NCBI GenBank assembly: GCA_035222895.1
Contig: JAVYIG010002109.1
Coordinates: 62,001-126,000, forward strand
Direction of reading: 5' to 3'
Source: Strongylocentrotus droebachiensis
Taxonomy: Eukaryota; Echinodermata; Echinoidea; Camarodonta; Strongylocentrotidae
DNA: 64,000 nucleotides
Positions 36,071 through 47,100 of this stretch are shown here, in pieces (the first letter of the stretch is position 1; each line of letters opens with the position of its first letter). The notes under the pieces are model-generated. The model had not been told where the DNA came from and searched no databases. It saw nothing but the letters and a program-made list of their open reading frames with translations. The translations under genes were made by a program, and so were the position numbers.

Positions 36071-37163
36071 GAACCCCCGAAGGCTCAGGGGTTTTAGGCA
36101 TGTAATTACGGTCAGATGAGCATATATTTTTAATAACTTATTTTTGACACTGGCAGGTCGATCACTAATTGGCGTGGGGTCCATAGTAGAGTTGCGTACC
36201 AACTACGCTGAGAGTACGCTGGCCTACGTTATACTATACCCTGAGGGACGCAAAGGGGTACGCAAGATGGACGCAAACAATTTAATATGTTTTAAACAAT
36301 TCACGTACTTTCGGCGTAGAAACTTGACGCAGAAAGTACGCCTTTTTTACGTAACACTACGCTACCAAACTAAACAAACTATCCTTAAATGAATGAATGA
36401 AAAATTAGCCCAAGAAAAAAGAGCCCCCGAAAGTCGAAAAAGTAACCCCCGAAAATTTCCCAAAAATTTGATATAGATCGAGCCCCCGAAAAGAAAAAAA
36501 ATTGTTCACTGGATTCTACGCTCACAGTCACACGCACAGTCGAGTCAATTTGTGCACTGCATGCAGCTGGCTGCTACATATTGGCACAAACCGTCCGATT
36601 TTTCGCGTAAAATCTTTACTTTAAAAATTATATTATACAAATTTTGTGAACAATGCCAACAAAATCATAATCCAAGCTTCTGTTTTTTTACTCTTTTTAT
36701 GAAAACTACATTGAAATCACAACAATAATAATGCAAATAAATCGTACTTATCAAGATCCTACCTGACATAGTTTTTGTTACGGTGCGCCATTCATGGTCG
36801 AACAGCTATAAATATTGTCTACATAAAAATAATCTAATTTTATTTTCGATAGCACATAGGCCTCTATCTATTTAACCCCCAACCCCCGGCCCTCCCCTAG
36901 AATCCCGTGGATTTTCCACGGGTCCTGCTAGTACAATATAATAAGAATTACTCATAAGTAATTCTAATTGTATTTTATTAGTTAAGTCTTATTTTAGAGG
37001 TATTTGTACCAAGGTTGTAGGATAATCATGTACTTTTAAGAATTCTATCAATTGCCTGATGATTGCTTGCAAGGCGCGAAACTCGGAGTAGAAACCATGT
37101 TCCATTAGTCTGCCTGCTCTGCCTAGGCATTGACCACTGTTCGGAAGGATATAGCAAAGCATA

Positions 37164-37255
37164 CAGGCGCGTACGCAGGGGCTGGCTGAGTCGTTGCGAA
37201 ATTTTTGGCCCGATTTTAAAACCTCCCCCATGAAAAAATCCTGCGTACGCCACTG
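37164..37255. mobile_element. 92-bp hAT-type MITE with perfect 8-bp target duplication
   Basis: The left end is CAGGCGCGTACGCAGG and the right end is CCTGCGTACGCCACTG, inverted with two differences. AAAGCATA flanks both sides exactly (37156-37163 and 37256-37263). The 8-bp duplication and CAG...CTG termini identify a hAT MITE. It lies in the right arm of the foldback element. Confidence 0.88.
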
Positions 37256-37505
37256 AAAGCATATATATAAGAGGAAGGGGGAGAGCAGCCGGGTCACCTT
37301 GCCCCAGAAGAAGAATACCCTGCCCCCCCCCCCCCCCATCTTCCTTTGGCGATAATCGGGCAAAAAGTCACAATTTGGGGCCGAAAATAAAGCAGTGGTG
37401 AAATAAAGGACTGCAGAATATCCCTCGCTGTTCTTTTCGATAAGCCTAATATATAACCCGGGTGTAACCATAACAAACTTGTCACATGCTTTTGTTTTTA
37501 TTTTA

Positions 37506-37703
37506 TACCTCTAACATTTTTACCTCTGACATTTTACCTCTGACATTTTTACCTCTGACATTTTTACAGCTGACATTTTTACCTCTGACATTTTTACATC
37601 TGACATTTTTACCTCTGACATTTTTTACATTTGACATTTTTACATCTGACATTTTTACATCTGACATTTTTACCTCTGACATTTTTACCTCTGACATTTT
37701 TAC
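37506..37703 (-). repeat. 15-bp tandem repeat, right outer arm
   Basis: About 13 copies of GACATTTTTACCTCT with variants, the reverse complement of the left-arm repeat at 25,887-25,965. The right arm is longer than the left, as expected for unequal expansion of short repeats. Confidence 0.9.
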
Positions 37704-37937
37704 ACCGAGCCGTATTGCCAGTTACACTGCCGCTGCATGTGCGAACGCCTGTTAAGGGTACAGATTTCTTATTTTCGAAGACATACCGTGCTAAAAATTC
37801 TCAATTCTCATTTTCAAATGTTGGCAGGTATGCACTATTTATAAGTTGTTCTCGCTACCCAGGGTAAACATTAGATACATGTATATTACTTGATATAGAT
37901 ATCTTCTTTCTCATTTGCTTTTTTTTAACTTGTCCAG

Positions 37938-38101
37938 TGGAGACTTGGCCTACTTTGATGGCCTGAGTGAGACCATCTTGTATGCTGGCCTCGTCAGACC
38001 TAAGCCCAATATCTTCAGACCTCATATCCGCTTCCTCATGTGTATCGCCACCACGGTGGAGATCGTACTGCTGGGTGTAAGCTTCTCACGACCAAGAGAA
38101 G
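37938..38101 (+). CDS. NUP155: NUP155 exon a
   Basis: Acceptor TTGTCCAG, donor GTAAGC. One base completes the previous codon, then [20 protein letters not shown] follows and the exon ends one base into a codon. It encodes a propeller blade. It is the most 5' exon found; upstream exons were not seen in the window. Confidence 0.93.
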
Positions 38102-41100
38102 GTAAGCTATAGCTTTAGTAGTCCTCAGGATATATACAATACATTAACAGAATACAGTATACAGAATACAATTACGTTAACATTAACTATTGATCGATTG
38201 ATTAAAGATAAAGTTCTGTTCATTCGATTGCATTGTGAAAGAAAAGGTGTGGAATTGATCAGAAAAAGTTTATCATGCAGCATGTAAGTATTGGTGTGTA
38301 CTGAAAGGTTCTGGAGTCATCAAAATCATAATAAATTTGGCCCAGTCTTGGTAAAGTAACAAGCACTGTACACAGAAAGATGTATATGAGACTACACAAA
38401 TGGTGTCGGGGCTACTAACCTTGATTTCCTTATCTATCTATGCTCATCACTCAGCCAGTATACTTTTTCTACCAAAATTGTTTGGCAAATGACATTTATT
38501 TGTAATCTTGAACATTCAGTGTAAGTTTTGTTTGATTATGTGAGAATTCATTTTCGTTTTTTTACCAGTACTCAAGTTTATCTTTAATCATTTGAAAAAA
38601 CATGACACTTTGCTCATCCTCACCAGACATCGATCCAGATGACTTTGGTCAGAGTGAGATGCACCTCATCCCGGAACCTTTATTTGCCATCCCGTCTGAC
38701 AACTCCCATATCACCAACATCCAGGGCACCAAAGATGGACGTATCTTCCTGGCTAGCAAGGATGGATGCCTCTATGAGCTTGTCTATCAGGTATTGTCTC
38801 TCATTATTTAACCCTCAATCCCCCACCCCCTACTCTTTCTTTCATTCTCTTTCTCTCTCCCTCTGCTTTTTTTAGATTTGTAGCACCGAAAATTTGTCTT
38901 AAAATTAAAATATTTAGGGCACCTAAGGGTGCGTTTAATCGACACTTTTTCACCCTAGAATCACGGTTTCTAAAGACGTTTAGTTTAAAACGCAATTGCG
39001 TTCAAGCGATTTTTCGTCGGTCGTAAAAATAAACGTCTTTGAAAACACAAACATGAAACGCTGAAAAAGATGCGTTTTGTATCATGATTCAAAAGAATCA
39101 CGGTCGCTAAAATTCGATTGAACGGACGGAGTTCTCAATCATGATTGTATGACGAAGCCTCTTCCGGTTTGGGAAAAACCGCGCGCCCGCTTTGCATGCA
39201 ATTTGCGTTCACTATACCATCGTGGCCTGTTCCGTTATGTTATTCCTTGTTTTTCCTTCTATCATTTTCTCTTTCTGTCTTTCCTTATGTTATTCTTTGT
39301 TTCTTTCTTCTATTCTTATGTTATTCTTTGTTTTTTTTCCTTCTATCACCTTTTCTTATGTTATTCTTTGTTTTATCATTCTATCATTTGCTCTTTCTGT
39401 CTTTCCTTATGTTATTCTTTGTTTTTTTTTCCTTCTATCACCTTTTCTTATGTTATTCTTTGTTTTTATCATTCTATCATTTGCTCCTTCTGTCTTTCCT
39501 TATGTTATTCTTTGTTTCTTCCTTCTATACTTATGTTATTCTTTGTTTTTTCCTTCTATCACCTTTTCTTATGTAATTCTTTGTTTTAAGCATTCTATCA
39601 ATTTCTCTTTCTGTCTTTCCTTATGTTATTCTTTGTTTCTTCCTTCTATCATCTTCTCTTATGTTATTCTTTGTTTTTATAATTCTATCACTTTCTCTTA
39701 TGTTATTCTTTGTTTTAATCATTGTTTTTATAATTCTATCACTTTCTCTTATGTTATTCTTTGTTTTAATCATTGTTACTTTCTCTTTCTATCTTTCCTT
39801 ATGTTATTCTTTGATTCTTCCTTCTTTCACCTTCTCTTATGTTATTCTTTGTTTTAATCATTCTATCACTTTCTCTTTCTGTTCTTCCTTATGTTATTCT
39901 TTGTTTCTTCCTTCTATTTTGATGTTATTCTTTGTTTTTTCCTTCTATTACCTTCTCTTTTGTTATTCTTTGTTTCTTCCTTCTATTCTTATGTTATGCT
40001 TTGTTTTTTCCTTCTATTACCTTCTCTTTTGTTATTCTTTGTTTCTTCCTTCTATTTTTATGTTATTCTTTGTTTTTTCCTTCTATTACCTTCTCTTTTG
40101 TTATTCTTTGTTTCTTCCTTCTATTCTTATGTTATGCTTTGTTTTTTCCTTCTATCACCTTTTATGTAATTCTTTGTTTTAAGCATTCTATCACTCTCTC
40201 TTTCTGTCTTTCCTTATGTTATTCTTCGATTCTTCCTTCTTTCACCTTCTCTTATGTTATTCTTTGTTTTAATCATTCTATCGACTTTATCTTTCTGTCT
40301 TTCCTTATGTTATTCTTTGTTTCTTCCTTCTATCACCTTCTCATTCTTTGCGATCTATGCTCAAAACAGCAGTCGACAGTCGGCCGTAAACAATTCCAGA
40401 AAGCGCGCGCCGAAGTTCCTGGGCCATACTGCGCAGTGTGATGCGCAGTGGTTTGGCTCGCAATGAGCTAGAATCAGCGTTGATGAAAAATCGCTTGAAC
40501 GCAAACCGCAGTGACCTTGCTTTTTGTAACGGCGTTTTGAATTGTGATTCATGTTTGTGATTCTAGCTTCGAAAATTCGATTGAACGCACCCTAAAATGG
40601 ATGCATCTTCCTAGCTATCAAAGAGGGTTGTCTCTCTTTAGCCCTCACCCCCCCCCCCTTATCACTCACTCTATCTCTCTCTCTCTCTTAATCTGCTCTT
40701 TAAAATCATCAGTAAACACTTTTTGTCCTGAACGTTCGTGGCAGCAAAATAGAAGGGCGCATGGCTAGCAAGGATGGTTGCCCTTAGGCCAACAAAAAAA
40801 AAATCATTTGGTTGTCCTCGACCGCTCGTATTTTTTTTTTTTTTTTTTATTCATTTTTTTTTAATCTAATTTTTTTGGGAGAAGCAATCTTAAATGCCAA
40901 ACATACCATTTTATGCATTTGCAAGGATCAAAATGCGTCACGTTGCCAGTTTGGTCTTTTCAGTATGCATTTCTGTATTTATTAAACTTGCCATTTTTAT
41001 TTTTCTTTGTCAAAATGCCGTTCATTCAAATCAGGTTCTGAGCATTCTTAAACACATTTTAAAGCCTATCTGTACTAGTTTACAGGAGGGATTAGACCAC

Positions 41101-44100
41101 CCTGCAAGGTCACTGGACAGGTGGTTATCTCATAAAATCAGCTCTCAGTTAACATAAGATAAAGAGGATCATGGGTGAGCAATGGTCACCGATTAGAGGG
41201 CGCAAGTAGCTATAAGTAGTACAATGGAGATTTAAAAGGTGCTGTATTTCAAAGCCAAAAATACTTTCTGTGTTGGTCTTGATATTCATTGTACATTAAA
41301 CTAGTCTTTTACCATATTAAAGTGTTTTATAGACTTTGTATGTTTAAATGCTTGACATCCCAATGATATAAAAAATTATTTAAAAAAAAAAAAAAAAATG
41401 GGGAAGAAAAAAAAAGACACACAAAAAATGAAGTTAAAAAAAAAAAAATCCACCCGCCCGCCCCTACTCCAGAAAAGCAATCGAGGACAAAACTTTTTTT
41501 TTTTAGTGCTCACTATCACCCCTGAGCCCTGGTTATATTGGACATTATCTTATGACATATTACAGTCACACACACAGAATCTTAATTTTAAGTATTTGAA
41601 AAGTATGCATCAACCAACTTTTTCTTCCTTTTTGAGTGACATCTGTAACTTGAGTGTCCATGAGTGCACTTGATGCTTGTCCTGCCTTCATCTTTCTGCT
41701 CAAACTTTTATTTTCCTCTATACAGGGATGCCACTTTTTTAGGCCCTGGCGAGTCATTTTCAGAACATAGTTTTGGCTTATTTGTGTACAAAATAGCTCA
41801 TTCTAGGTGATTTTCAGGCCCTCTGATCAATTCTAACTGGCATCCCTGTCTAAAGTGTTGGCTGATTTTTGTTGGTTTTGTTTACCTTTCAGGCCCAGGA
41901 CGGCTGGTTCAGTCGTAAATGTCGCAAAGTCAACCATTCCAGCGGTGTGCTGTCCTACCTTATACCCAGCATGCTGCAGTTATCAGATAAAGGTCAGTCC
42001 CATATATGCTTGTACAGCTATCGAACTAGGGGACCTACTGCTTTGAGTCTTATGAGCGGGAATAGGTAGTAGTGGAAGTATAACGAAGGGAACTAATCTG
42101 ATTATTTTGTATTGAATGTCCAAGTCCATTGCTTTACCCACTACCGTCTTTTCATTATTACGTTGGGGGGGGGGGGGGGGGGGGTGGGAGGAGGAGATGA
42201 CACAAATTGCCACTCATCAAACATTTCTGAAGAAAAATCTTTTAAAGAATGTTTGTAATTTTTCAGTCTATGTATGCAAAAGAAAATAAAAGTTTTGCTG
42301 TTAATTTTATTTTTATTTGACATGTCTCAGCAAATTTGAAAATCCAGGAACAAAGTTGATAAATTGGGCATGAGACATCTTCATTCAAAATGGTTTGGTG
42401 ATGCCCCTGAGTCCAATAACAGTACCCTGTTTCATGAAACTTGGAACCAACAACAAAAGCTAAATTTCTATGACATATTTGCCCTCAGCCAATCAAATGC
42501 CACAATTTCAGTAGCTTATAACAGTTATTGTAATTCGTTATTGATAACAAGTTTAATGAAACAGGGCCCAGATTGATGCGTGATTTCTTGCACTGTACAT
42601 CAATTACACTGCTATGCAATTTTACATGAATATTAAATAGAACTCACCCATTCTGTCTGTCTCCCTGTCTTTCTCTCTCTCTCTCTCTCTCTCCCTCTTT
42701 CTCTCTCTTTCTCTCTCTCTCTCTCTATCTCTCACACACACTCTTTCCCCCCCTCAAGATCCCCTGGTGCAGATCGCTCTTGACGAGAGCCGTCACATCC
42801 TCTACACACGCTCGGAGCAGGGCACCCTCTCGGTCTACGACATGGGGTCGGACGGGAAGGACATGAGGAAAGTCACGAGCATCTACTACAGCAGCATACT
42901 ACGAGAGACCATCGCAGCAGCAAAGTAAGTGCGCTCAACTATGAACGATGCGTGAGATTTCTCATCTGATCGGAACACTTTGTGTGCTGATTCCAGTTTT
43001 TTGTTCTAATTGCATGACTCTTGAACAGGTTGTTTTATATTGTGATTCAAGCACTGAGATAAACTGCTACAGACAGCTCTGCATGGGTCGAATGTGTTGG
43101 AACTGCAAAATATAGTTCAATTTATGCAAAATTTGCCTTAGGAAGTGTTGATAACACATCTTATCTCAAACAGAATAAGAACAAATGCTCATTATCAATA
43201 CTCTCAACAGCTAACAGCAGCTACAATATTTTTAAACACATTTCTGATATTTCATAAATTAATTGAAAATAAAAAAAATGGAGACATCATTTTGAGGGGA
43301 ACCAAGCAGAATATACAAGATATGTTTTAAAACTTTTTGTTAAATTCTAAAGACCATAACTTTACCTTAGAATCATTCCATATGTATCATCAGTGTTTTA
43401 TACCTTATTTCTAATATCACTTTTTTGTTCTTGTTTTTGTTTTGTTGAAGGACCATTGACCGGTCACATTTCAAGCAGCTTATTCACATAGCAGCAGTCA
43501 CAAGCCACGAGTCATCTTACATCCATCTGGTTGGAGTAACTCACTCTGGTAAGTCAAGGAGTAGCCTCATCAAAATATTTGCAACCTAAACCCCTAAAAA
43601 GAGTTCTGCAATAGACCGTTTTTCGTAATGTAATCAAATTTAATGCATAAATCTTTCTGAAGTGCTAATTATTACATTAACCTGGACAAAGAGTTGAATC
43701 GCAACTATGTACATAAGAGATAGGAGACTGCAAACTTGCGATTGATTGGAGGACTTACGATTGATTTGGATCAATCTTAACTCTTTGTAAGACAGGGCCA
43801 ATTTACAAATAGTTGTATTTCGATAGTCAGAATGTGAATTGCATACATTAATTGTTGCAAGGTGAGACAAACATGGGTCGTCCTCTCTACCTTGTCCTAC
43901 CTAGCAACACGTCACAGAGATTTGTGCATTGAATTTGATTACATTACAAAAATGGCCTTATTCTAGTTTGAGGGTTAACATCTCTCTTGTTACTGTATTA
44001 ACATACTTGATGTTAAAGAGCCTATTTATTTCCCTTTAAAATGATGCCCCATTTGTTATGATTATGTAATCGTGGAATGTGGAGTAAACTTGAATATGAG

Positions 44101-47100
44101 GCCAAGCCAAAAAAAGAAATACTGCAAAAGGCATTGTTATTGTCAATAGGGAATTTTTCATTTGTTTTGGGGATGGATTGTGTTTTGAAGGAATAAGATT
44201 GCATTTTAAAGATGAAGTTGAGTTCTGGTCATGCGATTGCATTGTGAAAGAAACGGTGTGGAATCGACCAGAAAAGGTTGATCATCTAGCATATAAGAAT
44301 TTGTGTGTATTGCAAGGTTCTGGAATCATCAAAATGATAAGAAATTTGGCCAAGTCTTGGTAAAGTTACAAACACTCTACACAGAAAGATGTATATGGGA
44401 CTACACAAACACATGGGGTAAAAATCCTACCCGGATTTTTACGATGTTACATGACATATTTAGAATATGAAGGCATTTGAAGAGCCATGCTTTTCAGGTA
44501 ACATGTCTTATCTGATGTTCTTCCACACTTGCATACTAAGAATGATAACACTCACAAATTATTTTTCACCTCTTCCCAGAACTCAACCTTCTCTTTAAGT
44601 CTCTGCCACTAAACAAACTCCCCTATTTCTTTCACCATACTATCACAATACACTGGTTTACTAACATATTCTAATTGTATGCATACTATTTAAAGAAAGA
44701 TTGTTCTTGACAGAATCTTGTTGATTTTCACAATTATTATGAAACGCCTTTAACAACATTCCACCTGTTCCTGCTCAGGTATCAGGCTTTACTTCTCCAC
44801 CACCAGAGGGCAGTATGGTGATGTCAGCAAGCAGCGGCCGTCATCTTTGTCCCTGGTTCACGTCAGGCTTCCTCCAGGCTTCACAGCAAACATGTCCTCA
44901 GTCCGACCTACCAATGTCCATGTGGCTTCCTATACCAAAGGTAATGTGCACTCTGCAAGAAAAGAAAGTGAACACGACCCATCTATCTCGATCCCCTTGT
45001 CTTTACCACTTCCACCGCAGTTTCTTCCAGACCCAACCTTTCCATGAACTCACTTGCGTGCTTTCTATCGGACAGTTTCACACCACACATCTTCCTATCG
45101 TGGCTTTTTATGTTCTTCTTATTAAAGATACCTTCTACTGTCTTTACATTTCAAGTTCAAAATGTATATTTCCTTGTTTGATTGTGTGACAGGTTGCTTG
45201 ATGTTGTGTGCATCGCAGAACGAAGACAGCGATCGTCTTTGGTGTCTCAGCCATGATGCTATGCCATTCCAACAGACACTTATGGAAACTCAGGTAATAA
45301 ATTAATCTTAAAATCTACGTCACTCTAGCTGCATAGTTCATCAAATATAATATTGAGGTCATAAATTAGTTGTGCACACGTCGAATCAATTTTGACAAAG
45401 TATAGTCCTAAAAATTTAAGTTTGGTGTGAGAGATTGGGGAACTTCATGGAGGGGGTCATATCAACATTCACATTCTATTTCTGTTTAATGTAATTTTGA
45501 CATTTGCATTAAATTATCTTTATTTTGCTCTTGCTTAATAATAATAGCTAGTTCTTATATAGCGCTTTTAAAAAATAAAAAAAATTGTTGAGATATATTC
45601 CATTAATTTTGAGTTGAAGGTTCCTGCACATTTCACAGTTTTTACTTTTCTCTGGGTTTCCTTTAAATGATATTAGTTGTCAAACAAATGTGATGATTAC
45701 CTTGTCAATTAATATAATCATTTTTTTTTTTTGAATTATGAAACAATATGTCTTTTATGTATATTTTGTTATCTGAATTATTTCTGCATGTGAAATGTGA
45801 AATCAATAAACTCAAACTCAACTCAACTCAATTGACTTGAAAAATAGGTATCACATCAAGTGGACAGTAGGACCTGGTTTATCTGCGAGATTCCTTCCGA
45901 GGACCACATCACTCCCAGAGATGATGTCTCCTCCATCTCCTTATCTCCATCCTCCAAGCTGAGACCAGTCTCCTCCTCCTCCTCCCCGTCATCGCCCTCG
46001 TACTCCATCCCCGACCCTCCCGCAGTGGTGCAGCAGCATGCCTTGCCGGCTCCCAGATATGTTCTCCTCAGCTCACAGGTAGGTCATGCCTTACTCTGCA
46101 TTAATGGGTGGTATTCTCGAAATGGACTTTAGTCCATGGTTTAATCCACTGACTAAGTATGGAATGCCAAGTGTCCATATTATAAATATATTTTGAATAA
46201 TTTGATATGTCCCTAAATTGCCATGATAACATATTTATATCACAGTTTTATTGTTGTTTATTAATTATGTTATTACATTTTATTTTAATTTAGTGACAGA
46301 TTAAATTATTAAATTATTCAAAAACATATTCATATGAACACTTGGCATTCCATACTTAGTCGGTGGATTAAACCATGGACTAAAGTTAGTCCACTTTAGG
46401 AATACCACCCTATATGGTTTGAAAGTAGTGAAACAGATGGGTGCAAGTTAAAAGGGAAGTCTGCCTGGATATTAAGTTGCTTTTGATAAAAGAAGAGAAA
46501 TGAGAGAAACAGATAATTGAAAGGTTGACCAATATAAAATGAAAAGTAAGAAAATTATTGATTTCTTTAAAGTTGTGATCAATTATACACAAATGGGCAA
46601 CTCTTTGACATATTTGCTAGGTCCCCTCAAATTTGCTCTACTAAAATTTGATTAATAATTTTTATTTTCTCTAAAGAAATGAAGTTGTATATGAATTTAT
46701 ATCAGGTATTACTTTGAGCTCAATAAAAATAAACAGCAAATGTTAATCTAATTGATTAATTAATTTATTTATTTTTGATTTGTTTATTTATTATTATTTT
46801 ATGTGTGTTTGTGTGTCTGTGTCTGTGTGCTTAGGAGATAAAAATTAAACCACAAGTCCGATGACAATGCCTGTCTAATGTCATGATGATATGTATGTTT
46901 GTTTTCAGGGGAGTATCATTATCTCTAGACTGAGACCAGTAGATCAGTTGAGACAGCTTATGCTCAACAACATGGGCCCCAAGTGCCCTGCGGTAGAGAA
47001 CTTCTTCAGGTTACACAAGGTATGTATGATAATTATGTGTCCACTCTTATTGCACAGTTCCTGTCCTAAGACATATCGGTGCGCTTTACATAATTATTAC

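Larger units (their letters stand above)
26175..36931 (+). mobile_element. Non-autonomous Helitron, split by an LTR retrotransposon
   Basis: The element starts TCGCCGCGGGGGGTCC, preceded by A, and ends with hairpin CCCGTGGA-TTT-TCCACGGG (36904-36922), TCCTG, CTAG and then T. These are the 5' TC, 3' hairpin, CTRR end and A|T target of Helitrons. A second copy in opposite orientation at 58,367-59,901 has the same two ends, which fixes the boundaries. Removing the retrotransposon leaves about 2.0 kb with no Rep/helicase frame. A stretch near 26,660-26,830 is repeated in the same orientation at 36,580-36,770 (AAAATCTTTACT...AATCCAAGCTTCTGTTTT). It also includes a tRNA-like segment (36,012-36,070). 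Confidence 0.8.
25887..37703. mobile_element. TU-like foldback element with 15-bp-repeat outer arms, containing nested elements
   Basis: Left arm: about five copies of a 15-bp repeat (GTCAGAGGTAAAAAT; 25,887-25,965), then a unique inner segment at about 25,977-26,125. Right arm: an inverted copy of the inner segment (36,965-37,117), about 390 bp without left counterpart, then about 13 copies of the reverse-complement repeat (37,506-37,703). Inner arms match with scattered mismatches over about 140 bp (for example CTACTCCGAGTTTC / GAAACTCGGAGTAG). The architecture of short tandem outer repeats plus a unique inner domain is that of foldback elements. From memory, the sea urchin TU family has 15-bp outer repeats. 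No 8-bp target duplication was recognised. Confidence 0.6.

Noticed and set aside
39145..40441. Several plus-strand frames of 90-220 codons
   Set aside because: Translations of the ~35-bp minisatellite; repetitive in all frames and no start or domain signal.
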